Shown: positions 1 to 13,283 of the stretch, piece by piece
Position numbering within the stretch: position 1 is the first letter of the stretch
How the letters are laid out: each line of letters opens with the position of its first letter
Assembly (NCBI RefSeq): GCF_047663525.1
Contig: NC_092589.1
Span: 105,832,001-105,896,000, forward strand
From: Anas platyrhynchos
Lineage: Eukaryota > Chordata > Aves > Anseriformes > Anatidae
Direction of reading: 5' to 3'
DNA: 64,000 bases
The notes under the pieces: generated by a model
What the model was told of the DNA's origin: nothing
The model's database searches: none
Seen by the model: only the letters and a program-made list of their open reading frames with translations
Program-made: the position numbers and the translations under genes

Positions 1-406
1 TTCCTCTAATGTGTTTTCATTAATAAAAAGTTGGTTTTATCCCCATTTTCCCTGGACAGCTTAAAACATATTGCTACAGGAAGAAAAAAAAAAAAAGTGT
101 TAATATCTCTGTTCTTCCTGCTACAACAGCAAAGGATTGTGCTTTAGTGATATAACAAGGGATGCAGGAGAGCTTTGCATCCACAGCCCTGTGGTGGGGC
201 TGCATGAGGTTTAGTCTTGATTTTGGAAGATGACTTGCCCCGCATGGTGCAAGTGAGAGGGGGTACAGAATTGGGGTGATCCTCCTGGAAGCCACCTCAG
301 CAGGCTGAGGGTTGGTAGCCACAGGTGGTTTGTGATGCACTCACCATTTTTACACAGCAAGGCTTTGTCAAGTCCCATTTGCAAGGACAGTTCATTTTCA
401 TGGTCT

Positions 407-409
<3 letters not shown>

Positions 410-438
<29 letters not shown>
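410..438. repeat. Poly(T) run of 29
   Basis: Homopolymer tract after TGGTCTCTC. No flanking retroposon was recognised. Confidence 0.97.
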
Positions 439-2627
439 CCAGGATGATGCCACATGTTTCCTGGTTGAAAGCTGTCCTTCTTCTGCCTAGGCTTGCTAGT
501 GCTAAGACCGTCTCCTCCTGGCACAGCATTTGGGGAGACAACTGGGCAGGAGATGAAGCAAAGCTGCTGGTGCTTTCAGAGACCTGGAGCTGGAGTCACA
601 ATTGTAAATGAAATGAAGTGTTTCAGCATTTTGTCCTCAGGAAAGAGACTCCATTTGGGGGCTGGGGGAGCACAATAATGGGGTTGTTTATAAGATCCCA
701 CAAGCCTTCTGCATAAAATAAAATTACATCATTAATTCCTCATAGAAATGTTATTGAATACATTAAAAAAAAAATGTTTTCCAGGACTACATAAAAGGAT
801 TAGTAATGTTATACATCTGAATAAATATTAATTTCCTTAAAAATGCTTTTGTTAGAATATGATTTTTTTTTTAGTGGTTATAAGAGTAACTATCCCTGTC
901 CACATGAACATTATTACTGTAGCTGAACAAATGACTGCAAGGCATAATTTATGTTGCATATTTATTTATTTCCATTTGTGAATCATCTAGCCATAATTTT
1001 TGCTGTTTGCTTTCTGCAATTGTTTTAGCATTTTTAAGTTATTATATTTCACCTCATGGATGAATAAGCAGGTGCTTGTGGTAAGAACTGAATCGTGAAT
1101 TCAGTGAGTATGCACCTAAGCCACCCAGTATCAGTTTTGCTCCCAGACTTGTAAATCTAACTTGCAATAGGTCTTGAGCTGTATGGACTCAAGGCTTGCA
1201 AGCCCAAAGCTGTGAGCCCTAAGTAGCTGATGGCTAAACCAAAAAAATCGCAAATACATGAGTAGAGTCAGGGGCACTGCAGGATGAAGGGATTCAACCA
1301 CAGACCTGGTGAGCTAGTAGCAGATGTAAACAGAGTCCAGGTCTCACATATGTAACCTTCATGGACCATGACATGTTGCCTTTTAGGAGCTGAAAGTAGC
1401 CAGTTGTGGCACTTCAAGTTATATTTTTTTTCTGGCAGAAAGGCTGGAAAGAACTCATCTGGAAGTAATGATGTGGGCACAACAGTAATATATCTCATCA
1501 CCACCACCACCTGTAGAATTATACGCATCTCAAAGGGGTCTTCTCAGGATTAGCCCATCCACACAATTTCTGTACAATTTCTTTGTACTTCTTTGGGATG
1601 GCTGTCAAGACAGAGCTTCTCAAAAATCTCTCTCTCTACCTAGAAGTCTGATCTTTTCTTCTCAGTCTCTCCACACACACTGCTTGCATGTACTAAGCAC
1701 CACTCAGGGCAAGAGCAGACCCCGTCAAAAATGTGGGATCCTTGCAGCCTCTCCTCTCTGAAACCATTTCCTCTAATAAAAATAGAAGGGGTCCAGGCTT
1801 CAAAGGCTGCTTTCAAGCCTCCAGTTAGCTACAGATTTGATGTTGTAGTGTGGTAACTATTCAGGCAGCCCAGTGCCGTGGGGAAATGTATGGGAAGAGC
1901 TTTGTACTGCCTGAGCTTGCAGACTGAGTGATGTACAGCCCTGGGAGAAGATGAATCTATTTCTACAACAGCTCTGACTGCACCACTCTCCAGAGGCTTT
2001 TTCTCCTTTTGTTTTCCTGCTTCAGACTTTTTCTCAGCCAGTGCTTGCTCCATGTCCTTGGTCTTTTTTGGTGGTCAGGGACCACATTCTGGACAAATTG
2101 TCAAGGTTTCCTCTGGGACCCCCTCTTTGTAATCTTTCTTTTGCTCTTCCAAACCATGGCAGCCATGCCAGACCCCAGAGACTGTCCATATGATACTAAG
2201 GATTCTCCCTTTAATCACAGCTTCAAAAAAATAGGCTTTTTTTTACCTAATACTCTTCTGTACAGAAATGATAAACCTTCATAAATCCTTTGCCTGGCTC
2301 ACAAACCCAGTTATTCTCTAAAGTCTCTCTGGAGCCTTTCCCTTCTGTACTTGCCACCCTCTCAGATGCACCTCTTGCTCTCTGGAAATGGCTGTGTTTG
2401 GGGAAGGGCCTGTCTCCCACCCCACACCTCTCTGGGACCCAGTGGAGATGCCAAAGGTAAAGAGACATGTGAGATGCTCCCCCAGCCCTCACGGGCAGCT
2501 CAGAAAATTTACTGCAGCCTCTGGGCAACAACTTCAATGGGGAGTTGATTGGGAACTTGGAGCTCAGATACCTTGCTCTGTCTATAGATACACGAGCTTA
2601 CACAGAAAAGCTTCAATTCATGTGATT

Positions 2628-2801
2628 TACTGAGCACTGGCCCAGGCTGCCCAGCGAGGCGGTGGGGTCTCCTCCTTGGGGACCTTCAGCACTGCCTGGC
2701 CGTGGTGCTGGGCACCCTGCTCTGGGTGGCCCTGCTGGAGCAGGGGCTGGGCCGGGGCCTCCTCAGGTCCCTGCACACCTCAGCCACACTGTAATTCTGT
2801 G
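2628..2801 (+). mobile_element. CR1 LINE fragment, 3' end (+)
   Basis: Sequence with the CR1 tail pattern GAGCACTGGCCCAGGCTGCCCAG..GAGG.GGTGG..TCTCC, then CTGGGTGGCCCTGCTGGAGCAGG and ending AATTCTGTG. This is the usual 3' region of avian CR1 in sense orientation, 5' truncated. It is followed by a 16-bp palindrome at 2802-2817. Confidence 0.85.
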
Positions 2802-5306
2802 AAGCTTTTAAAAGCTTTTATAAGCCTTTAAAAGGTGTTGGTGAATAACACTGTACACATGGATTCTGGTTTCATAAAACATCCACTCAGCCTCGGCAGC
2901 AGCAGGAGGAGAACTGGTTCTCATTATTAGGGAAATTAGACATGAATGTATTCTTTAATGTTGCTCATAATTGTACTAGCTGTAAAGTGACAGGACTCCT
3001 GTGAGCCTGTGCTGGTGGAGGACTCTACTAATTATCACAGTGGAAGGAGGAACAATTTGCCTTTGCCACAAAAACAAACCTCTGTGCTTGTTAACTCAGC
3101 AAAAGAAAAAGTACTGAGAAGTGTTAATTTGTTGTGTTGGAATGAATCTGGAAGGTCAGAAAGATGTTTTGATATTTAAGAAATGAGAAAGATTAGATTG
3201 TTTGTGAGATTAGATTGTTCTGACACCAAGGACTTTGATATTAATATGAATCACTGTAGCACTAGGGAAATGTGTTAGAGACCATCCAGAATGGTCTGAA
3301 TACTTTACAGAATCATTCTTTAAAAAAAAATCCATGTTAAGGGCACACAGAAAATTCTTAAAGGTTTATGCATTATTTTAACATTTCACATTTAGACTTG
3401 TTCTTCTTTAGGTCACAAAGCACAGAAAATAATGGGAGCCAGGACCATTTTGTGGTTGTCTCTGAGTGGCCAAGCCTGTTTCAGGATGCTTCTGGTCATC
3501 CGTGAACTGTCTACATCCCAATTCCCTCTTCTGGGCAATACAATTTGAGGGAAAATGTATAAAAACAACAGGAGGAGCACTTGCAATCAGCCCCATCCTC
3601 TGTGTAGATTGCTGGCTTGATTATGGTATTTAAGGACTTCCCTGGGCAAAAAGTTGCAGGCACTAAAAGCTGAGCACACCTGAGTAGACCGATCTATTCA
3701 TACAGCATCACCCATCAGGACACCATGAGTGTTGCTCAGAAGTGCTGCTCTGAACTGCACTGAAACTGAATCATACATGAAAAAAATAAAATCAGAAAAC
3801 ACAAGAAAATGGAAAAAATATGCCAGCTGAAAACAAATTAAAATTCTGAAGGGAACCTTCCTGCTCTCCCACCATCCTTCCAAATTACTCTCAATACTGC
3901 AGAATAAACAAGATAAGCAATAAAATTCGGATTGTGCCTCTCCATGTGCTGAACTTCAGGAAGGAAGATCCCTGTTCAACCAGCTGTGGGGGTAGGTGAT
4001 TTGTGCTTGAGATTTCTGGGAGGGCTTGTTTTCTCTGCCTGTGCCTGGATTGGCAATTAACTAGAGATTTGGAGGCTGAATTTTTATTTAACGCTCCTTT
4101 GGAACTCAAGTGGTTGAGGTGTTTTGGCAAGATCTCAAATTACCTGAGGCTGAACCAGGACAAACATCACCTGGGACTTTCATCTAAATGCTGCTGTTGT
4201 CACTGGGAGAATTTGGGAGTTGTGTGGTTAGGAGACAAGCATTTTTAGCAAAGTTTTCCATTATTTCTGCAGGTTTCAAAGCTTTCATATATAGCAGAAT
4301 TCACAATGAAGATAAAAAACTGTTTCAGCAGATTTCTGCACAGGATGGTGGCCAGTAGCATGAGGCTGGGAGCATCCAGTCATTGCAAAATGAGTCCATC
4401 TGCCCTCTTCCTAATGAGTAGAACGTATCAATAAAGACATTTTCTGGTTTGATGTATAGAGTTTTTCTATGATTTTTGTTAAAAAACAGCTTAATTCACT
4501 TTTTGTCAGCAAATTGCTTACAAGTCCATTCAGAGAGACTGTCACAGATAGAAACTTACGCGGGACAAAGAGCAAAGGGTTGAGTAGAGCAGAGGTCAGA
4601 CAAAGACTTGGTGGGTTCATGAAACACACCATCTCCACAATGAAAAATGTGACTCTTATATGATGGAAGTAAAATTACTATCGATAAATTCTTAGCTCCA
4701 AAACATAGCCATGTGCTGAGACCTCTAGGTTTTCAATACAGCAAAATTAAATTTGTGTAATTCTCAGTAGCTTTAGGAGGGCTGATTCCCCAAAATATAA
4801 GCAAAAGAAAATGTGATTTAAATGAAATGGGACCCATTGCAGAACGGAGTGCTCGGCAGTCTGGGGTTACATTATAAGGATATACCAAGCTGAATCAAAA
4901 TCCTATTGGATTGTTAACTTTAACTGCACCTACATGCCCAATAAAATTTTAGTGCTTCTTTAATTCGGAGAAACACTCTGAGCCCTTCATCTCATTAATT
5001 TGCACTTACTTTAAATTGCATGACTTACTTTCCATAATGAAAGAGTCTTATAAGGTAGAGGTCTGTAAATATTTGAACTCCCGGCATGAAGGGAAGACAT
5101 TGAATCAATAAACAGTTGTCTTTTAACCTGATATCGGTATTCAGGGGAAAGCAACTCTTTCCCATATAGCTGGTCCAGAGTGATGGAATGGGGATAATTT
5201 CAAATATTCCTGCAGTAATGAGTCAGTCCAGATGCTAGAATAATATCCAAGATTATTGTTAGAAGGCTGGTGGCCAAATATTCCTCAGAGAGTTCATTAC
5301 AGCTAC

Positions 5307-5330
5307 AAAAAAAAAAAAAAAAAAAAAAAA
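5307..5330. repeat. Poly(A) run of 24
   Basis: Homopolymer tract between CAGCTAC and GCCACATG. No retroposon body is evident upstream. Confidence 0.97.
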
Positions 5331-6098
5331 GCCACATGTAAAGACATGCAGAGCATGAGGGCATGAGGAAGAAGCCTGGTTCATGAAGGACTTGGCTCCA
5401 GAGATGCAGTTTTACAGGGGTATCAGTGCAGATCCAGATTAGCTAAAGTGGAAAATTTGTGAGAAATCTCAGTACGTCTTTGCAAATCAATGGGGTAGTG
5501 CACAGGAGACTCAAGGTAAAGGCAGAAGGTATCCAGCTGAGGTATTCCTCCCCAGCAAAAGCCTGCCTCCATTTCTGCTGCCTGTAATAAACACATCTGT
5601 AAAATTCAAAGGGTGGAGGTGGAAACTCAGGGAACACTGGGGGATGTTTGTGTGGCTATCCACCTGCCAGAACAAAAAAAATCCTCGGTCATTTGCATGA
5701 TTGTGACCAGGATGACGAAATATAAGTGAGGTTACAGCTGTGCAATGGCATGCTCTGTATCTCAGGCTGAGCCTGGCCCTATCTCTAGGTCTGTGAGCAC
5801 TCAGGCCTGTTGGGCAGAGCTCATGAGAACAATTTCCTTCTGCTGTTGAAAGGTTTTTGTTTTACAGAAATCCCAGTTTGCTCTTTTCATGTTCCACAGT
5901 GGCAGTCTCTCAGTCCTTGCTCAGCCACCTGCCTGCCCTGCAAGTGATGAAGCATCTCACAGAAATATCTCTGAGCAGTGAAGAGCAGCGCAAAGAAGGC
6001 TTAGAAGTACATCCAGCAGCTCATGCCCAGTCAGGTCTCCAAGATCCTGCAGAAGGCCTGAAGATTTGTTTTCCCCATTTTTCCCAGTATTTCCTGGC

Positions 6099-6125
6099 TT
6101 TTTTTTTTTTTTTTTTTTTTTTTTT
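6099..6125. repeat. Poly(T) run of 27
   Basis: Homopolymer tract within intergenic DNA. A second, T19, lies at 6996-7014. Both are followed by GAGC, but the flanks are otherwise unrelated. Confidence 0.97.
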
Positions 6126-7643
6126 GAGCCAAAAATGCTCAGGGTGGATCAAACCATCTTGTATAATTTTAATAATCTTTAGAGATGAAAGTTCAAATGT
6201 CAAAATTTGACCTAATGCTGACTTTGGTTTAAACACTTGCAGCAGCTAAACATTCAAGTACAATTTCTTATTCTGTTTTTTGTTTATTTTTTGGATCAAG
6301 TAGAGGGAGGCACTGGGGAAACCACAGCACTTTGGCTCCTAACAGCCTATAATTTCATTTTCTCTACCCATCCAGATGATTATGCTTTTGTACTTCATTT
6401 AATTGTGGCCCACCAAAGGCGCTTGCAAGGCTTATTGAACCCTCAGAAAAAGGCTTTTTAACCAGCCTTAAGGCAATGGCATTTGCCCTTTACAAGCCAT
6501 CTGCAGTGGATGGAGAGAGGAGCTCAGATTCCTTCCCAGAAGGATGATGGGTACGAGCAGGTAAAATTTCTATATATGTTTGTGTGTGTTCAGCTGCAAA
6601 TCCTGGGCAAAACTCCACCCAGGAGCAAGGAAAAGGTGTGGGGAGTGAAAGCAGATATTTGGCAGCTGAAATTCAGTATTCACTTAGTTGCACCCGAAAA
6701 TGTGGCACTCTTGAGCAGCCCATTCAGACCCAAATCTCTGGCCTCTTTTCTCACACCTGGCTTCTGCAGGAGGACCAAGAGGAAGCTGTGATGTGGATGG
6801 CAGTGGTCACCCTGCTCCCTCTGGCTGGAGAGTCACTGCTTCATCTTTCTATTCACATCGATGACTACAGTATTTTAAGAAGAATCATACCCACTCCTTT
6901 TGATATCATTTCCTACATCCTCCAGAGAAACAGTTTCTATACATGCTTTCTAGACAGACCTGTTTCCTTCAAAGCCCATGGATACTCCAGGACAATTTTT
7001 TTTTTTTTTTTTTTGAGCTATAAATGTAGTGTTTAGTGGGAGCACCGTATCAAATCCCAGAAAGCATATTCCAGTCCTAAAAAAATAATGATAACAGTGA
7101 GAAATATAACACAAACAGAACACAGCCTTCCTGAGTCTGCTAGGTAATTCAGTGAAGTTGGTTGCTTGTTCTCATAAAGCGAGCATTGGGCTCCAGGAAT
7201 TGCATTTACCTGGGTCTGAGCAGAGGCTGTGCACGCAATGCTCTTGCATGCCAGAAGATACATGCTTAGTACTTCTCTCATTTCCATTACACCTGTAATG
7301 AACTTTGTAGAGAATGAGAATCAATATACTTCAAGTAGGTAACACAGAAGCTTGCTGGTACAGCAGGAATTTAGGCAATGCAGACATGGATGTGACCACG
7401 TTAAGGTCAGAAGAAATGTTGCCCTTCATCTTTGTTTTCATTTTTCATTTTGCCTTGCATAGATGCTAAGACCTGGTGTGTATACAAGACTAAGCTCTCT
7501 GTGCAATTATTATTTTTTAATTGTATGTAATGTAAAAGATGTAATCATATCTACATCAAAATGTTGTGCTAACAGCATGTATAGAAAATAGAAAAACCTT
7601 AATCAGACGAGGCTGAGAGAATGAAGAGAAGAAGATTAACAAA

Positions 7644-7695
7644 GACTGGATGACCTCAAAAGTCCTTCTCCAACCTGAATGATCTTGTGACTCCT
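7644..7695 (+). mobile_element. CR1 LINE 3' end, short remnant (+)
   Basis: About 50 bp matching the very end of CR1 (GGATGACCTCAAAAGTCCTT..CAACCTGAATGATCTTGTGA). Confidence 0.65.
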
Positions 7696-10600
7696 AAAAG
7701 TCAATCCACCTTCACTTAATAGAAGTTGAGCTGAGGAATAGACATGCTGTGAAAAATCATCGCCCTCTGGTGTTGCAGCAGCACCAAAAACCTGCACTGC
7801 TTTGAGCTTGTCTTTCTCTTGCTCGGCAGTCACTGCTCATCCTTCTGCCTCTTGCTTGGCCATCTGTCTCCTTCCAGCCTTCCACTCTCCACCTCCAGCA
7901 CCATCAAACACCGTGCTCACCAGCTTTTGTGTACCAGCCCCTTCTCCCACATCACCTCTTTGACCTCAACAAGTTATTTTGAGAATGTGCCACCACAAAA
8001 AGTGCACCTGCCATTCATCCTTTGGTGTTGCAAGTCAAAGTTCTCATCAGATGGAGACCTCTCCATCAATCCCACCCATACTACTGGAGCTTTTTTTTTT
8101 TTTTACATACTACGCTGGGTAAGGAGAGGAGGTTGTGGGCAGAGCAGGGACCTTCTGCTCCCCCTCAGATCTAGCGGGTGACTGCAGGCCCTGTGCCGGC
8201 TAAATCTGCTGTTGAAACAATCCAGACACGGTGTCACCCAGCGGAAGGAACAGTGAGAGCCATCACAGAAGCAAGGGACAGAAACAGCCCACTAAATGAT
8301 GTTTTCCAGTCCATTTGTGCCTGGTCCTTTGTGGCTGATGATAAAAAGAGACACTTGGAATATTCCAGCAGAATAAAATTAGCAGGGATGTGAGTATCAG
8401 ACGTGCAGCTTGCTCTCAAGATCTTGTCTGCAGTGTTGGTTCGTTAACCTGCTGTTTTATTAAGGACTCGTTTTAAGGCTCTGAGACAGACTTCTTGTTA
8501 ACTCGCACACAGTGACACTGCAGCTGGCCCCAAGTTTTCCTGTTTACACCATTCTGACATTTCAACGTCAGAAGTCCTGGGCTTCCAGTATCCACAGAGA
8601 AACTGTGTGTTTTCTGTGTTTCTGTGCTCATCACTGGCCCTCAGCAAAGTGAGCACATTTGTTGCTGCAGATATTTTTCCCTGTACTTTAGGACTATTTG
8701 GTCTTCAGCTGATTTGTTTCGATACCTCGTTTATTTTCTTCATTACTCAGGAGGTCTCAAAAATATGAAAAAGAGAGCAGGGCTATGCCCTTGGCTTTCA
8801 TGTCACGTCTTCTCTAGCATTAAGTGTTTGGGGCATGAATGTGCACTGCTCAGTATTTGGGAGCATTCATGTGCATTTATGTCCTCAACAAATAACTTTT
8901 ACATTTCTTAATTCATTAGAAAGCCCACTTCCAGCATCTCCACAACATGGTAGGAAACTAAAAACTTAGGTTTCCTTCTCCTGGCTGGTACCAGGACACT
9001 GTGGGGCTCCAGCCAGGGCTACCAAAGGCCAACAACTTTGCACTGAAATGCAACAGGGACAGACTGCTCTTATAAAAATGTGGAAAGGGGTCTGAGGCAC
9101 ATTAACAGACCTCTGGTGAGGCTATGCTGCCTGTGTTCAGGATACCTTGACCTCCTCATTAAAAATACCAGGTTTCCTGCAATTGAAAGTTGTTAAAAAG
9201 TTAATCATTATGCCTGGAATTGCCCCATCAGATCTCTTCTCCAGGCTTTTTAGCTTTCTACTGAAACAGCTCAGCAATTCCTGAAAATTAATTTAGGAAA
9301 CAGAGGATATTTTTTTTCTCCTTCATATCATATGCTCGTTGATATTTATTTATTTCCGTCAGCAACTTGAAATTTGGCAGGCTGTGTTTTGGGACTGCTT
9401 TACAGCACTGACTGAAAAGAATACATCTATGTTATAAACCTCAGGACCAAAAAACAGCTGCCTGCCCATGGGCAGCAGGGGACTAGGAGTTTGGCAGCAA
9501 GCCTACACAGAGCCTGCCTGGTTTTTTAGCCCTTCTGTCAGGTTGCTCATCCACCACTCTGTCAAAACCCTGCCAAAAGGAGGTAGCAAACCCTGTCCTA
9601 TCCACCAGAGCAGAGCAAAGGAACTGGTGGGAGAATAACTGGTGGGCACTGAGAACAGGGCAGCCCCTCCAAACCCTAGTTGCATCCTTATGCAACAACT
9701 ACAAATCAAGCGTGCTTTTCCTTTACATTAGCTGGTGAGGAGATTGCTTTGCTCTAATAATGGGAATTTTGCTACTGACTTAAAGGCTTTTTAATAAGGA
9801 AAGGGCTTAAAACTCACTGGGTCGGCAGGGCATTTTTTTTCTAAGCACAAGAGGTCTGGTTTGAGTCAATTCTGATACCACGAAATTGAAGAAGTCTCAT
9901 TTACCTGGCTCAATGCCAAAAGGAAAGCCGCTTACCATTATTTAAATTATTGCTCTTATTTGTATTAAATTACGTATGCCCAGAATAATAGACTCTTAAA
10001 ACACAGGGTGTAAGTGTCTACCAGAGACATACACATGGTCCTGGAGCCTCCTTAGCTTTTGGTCAAAAAATGGCTTGTTTCAACATTTTTTGTGTAGCGT
10101 GGGAGCATTCAGGCATAACCCATGCATCTAGATGGGTCCAGAGGACATGTATGTGTTCAATTGCACATATTGAATAAACGTGCCATTAAAAATTCCTTAG
10201 GGTTTTGTCAGTAGCAATACACATATGCTGCTATCTATATATATGCAGAGCTCTCAGGCAATAACGGGCCTGAGATTAATATATAATTTCACCTCTCATG
10301 CAAGTTGCTCTCAGATGTTGCCTTTCTCTCTCAAGGGAGATTTAGTATATGAAAATTGGAAAGAAATTTAATATCATGTTACACAAAATGAGCCAGCACT
10401 ATGTGCAGGAAAAAAGAAAGAAAAGAAAAATATTACAAAATGCTGGGGGGAAGATGTTTAGGCAAAGTTTTCATTTAAATGATCATGTTTATATAAATTC
10501 ATAACTAAGCTTGAAACCAAGCAGGGCCACGAAAGCACAGAGAAATGCAGCGATAAGCAGCTAGCCATTCTGCAGTCAGTGTCAGTCATGAAATTACAGA

Positions 10601-11393
10601 AGTGTTTCCAATTACAGGCAAAACACACGGCACGGCCGTAACGAGCAGCGCCACTGATCAGCCTGATGCTACATTTCAACAGAGGCACTTTGCATACCAA
10701 TCAGAAAATAATGGGAAAATGGAGAATACACGTGGAGAATATTTTCTATACTGCAATGGTTTCCGTAATGACAGATCCCACAGTAATTTAGGATCCAATT
10801 TCACCAGCCACTGACCGCGGTCTCGGGGCGGTGATTCGCTCACTGTGTTACATTATGGTAAGTCCATTTGCAGTAAGCATGCCATGCTGTTCCCTTGCCA
10901 GCTCTCCAAAAAGGGCTGCCTTTAGGGGGGAGCTAAAACAGAGAGAAATAACCCCAAGCCCTCTATCCATGCAGCTACAAGAGTACAGCTCCCCTCTACA
11001 CTTCCCAGGGGCTGTCTGGTTGAATTTCCAAAGACCCGAGTCACTCGATGCCCCAAATGTTGCTCTGCACACGTACGCTTAAAAATAGGGCTGCAATAAT
11101 TTTACTTAAGTTATATCTTGCACTCACCCTCAGTGGGAAGGAGAATAATTGAAATGATATTAGGAAAAACTCATTACAAGTTAGCTGTGGGCTTCCAGTC
11201 AGGCAGGGAGGTGTTATCTTTTCTTCCTCACATCCTGCTAAACCTACTGGAGAAAATTCTTCCAAAAATGAGAGAAAAAATCTTGCATTTTTCACTAGCA
11301 TTAAGAAAGGGCAGACAAACACATGCACACGACCCCAGTTTTAATGTTTCTTCTTGCACCTCACAGCTGTCTCCAGAGGGCTTGCTTTGCACT

Positions 11394-11785
11394 CATAGAA
11401 TGACAGGATTGTAGGGTTGGAAGGGACCTCCAGAGACCATCAGGTCCAACCCCTCTGCCACAGCTGGTTTCCTAGAGCAGGCTGCCCAGGCAGGCGTCCA
11501 GACGGGCCTTGAATATCTCCAGAGAAGGAGACCCCACAGCCTCCCTGGGCAGCCTGTCCCAGTGCTCCGTCACCCTCACCCTGAAGAAGTTCTTCCGCAT
11601 GTTGGTGCGGAACTGCCTGGGCTCCATTTTGTGGCCATTGCCCCTTGTCCTGTCCCCACAAACCACTGAGAAGAGGTTGGCCAAATCCCTCTGTCTCCCA
11701 CACCTCAGGTATTTATAAACATTGATAAGATCCCCTCTCAGCCTTCTAAACACAGTCTTCTTCACATTTCCCTCCAGCATGCACA
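11394..11785 (-). mobile_element. CR1 LINE fragment (-), about 390 bp
   Basis: In plus orientation it begins CATAGAATGACAGGAT, then GGTTGGAAGGGACCTCCAGA, the reverse complement of the CR1 3' end, and continues through the antisense of the CR1 ORF2 C-terminus. A minus-strand open frame of about 100 codons (contains NLFSVVCG, NMRKNFFRVRVTEHWDRLPRE) is the degenerate end of the CR1 polyprotein. It looks relatively young because the frame is still mostly open. Confidence 0.93.
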
Positions 11786-11994
11786 CTGCTGTCCATCACC
11801 GAGACGTCCATCACCCTCTCACTCACCTTCACGTTGACAGAGCAATTTTCCTGGACTTTGCAGCTCATTTTTTTTCTAATTTCTCTCTGCATAAATAAGG
11901 CTTTTAGAGTAAATACGAAGTAAAGCATTCATATGCATGACCACTTCAATTTAATGTGCTTGCTGTCTCCTTCAGCTCAGATTTTTTTTTATTG

Positions 11995-12020
11995 TATTTT
12001 AGTTTAGTTTAGTTTAGTTT
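11995..12020. repeat. (TTTAG)n pentanucleotide repeat
   Basis: Four to five TTTAG units after GTATTTTAG, close to the CR1 at 11394-11785. Confidence 0.9.
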
Positions 12021-13215
12021 TATGCCTGTCTTTCTGCACCAGTACTCGGCTGGTCCTGACAGTTGTGTGTATGACTTCAGACATCAGTTCAGTGAGAAGA
12101 AAATCATTATAACACCTGATGCTGTTTGCAAGAGTTTGTTAAGAAGATCAATAAGGACAGGAGCACTTTGACTTTTTTCATATGGTTTCTCTGGCAACCA
12201 GAGCAAATAACATAGGTAAAATTATAGTCCCATCACGCTCCGTGTGCTGACAGTACATAATATATAATTGCATGCTTCCCACCAGAAAGCTTACTTAGTA
12301 TAATCCTATACAATCTTTTCTCTCACACTGTTTTAGGTGTTTCATCATTTCTCCAGCTTGCAAAGCCCTGAAAAATTAAAGAAAACAAAACCCCTTGAGT
12401 TGGTCTTGCTACTGCCTGGGTTTGGGAATATATGACAGGACGAATGTAGTTCATCTACCAGCAATAATACGAGATTATTCAAAACTAAGAAAAAGCGGGT
12501 GCATAAACCTTGTAGTTCACCTGAATCCTCATCCCACCAGGTGAAGGATGCTTATTGAAGGATGAAATAACCAAGCCAGTCCCGCCCCGGGAGTGAATTT
12601 TGTATCTCATGCTCTCTCCCCAGGTAGCACTCGAAAGGAGAGATGCTGGGGGGAGGAAGTGGGAAGCTGCAGAGGTGGGGTCCCAGTCTCTTTCCTCCTT
12701 CCTGCTGCTTCTGAGCACAGCTGCCCCATGCCCTGCCTCGTCTCTGCTCCTGACCCATGGGATGAGGGGGATCCTTGGGGACAGCTGCTTTGGAAGCCAA
12801 AATAAGGCCAGCTCCTACAAACAGGTGTCTGTCTAAATAAGCATCCTATTTTCTCAGACTTTTTGCACATAAATCACATCAAACTAATGAAACTGCCATT
12901 TCAGGGCTGTAGAAATCAACTGCACACTGTTGTTTCTAAAGGCAGGGCATCAAGAGCTGAACTTGGTACATACCTCTAGGTATGATTTTAGGACATCAGA
13001 AGAAGGGAGGAGCAAAATGAAGACCAACTTGCTGTGAGTGAAATATTATAGAAGGGAAAGGTACTCTGCATCTAAAAGTGTCTCATTGGGATGGAAGATG
13101 GTGCCAACTGGAGCAACTAACAGCTTGGAGCACCACAAAACACTTGTAGCACTTGTAGAAACATTTAGGGACTCCCCCAACCCCTCTACCCCCAGTGTCA
13201 AAGGGTGCCCAACTA

Positions 13216-13283
13216 ATTACTTAACCTTGAGAGTGTTAAGTAATAACAATTACTTAACACTCAGTCATTACTTAACACTCAGT
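13216..13283. repeat. Cluster of ATTACTTAACACTCAGT repeats with a perfect hairpin
   Basis: ATTACTTAACACTCAGT occurs at 13249-13265 and 13267-13283, with a partial copy at 13216-13225 (ATTACTTAAC). An inverted copy GAGTGTTAAGTAAT at 13231-13244 gives a 14-bp perfect stem with loop AACA. Confidence 0.95.

Larger units (their letters stand above)
1..11393. other. Intergenic, no gene seen
   Basis: AT-rich DNA with two CR1 remnants, four long homopolymer runs and only short chance open frames. KCNF1, which I expect on this side in vertebrates, is not present. Stretches near 4.8-5.1 kb and 10.4-10.8 kb could be conserved non-coding elements (see findings). Confidence 0.7.

Noticed and set aside
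6099-7020. T-runs at 6.1 and 7.0 kb, both followed by GAGC, as copies of one element
   Set aside because: Beyond the GAGC the flanks do not match, so the likeness is chance.
11440-11786. Open frames on both strands near 11.5 kb as possible genes
   Set aside because: They lie in a CR1 copy. The minus-strand frame is the end of CR1 ORF2.
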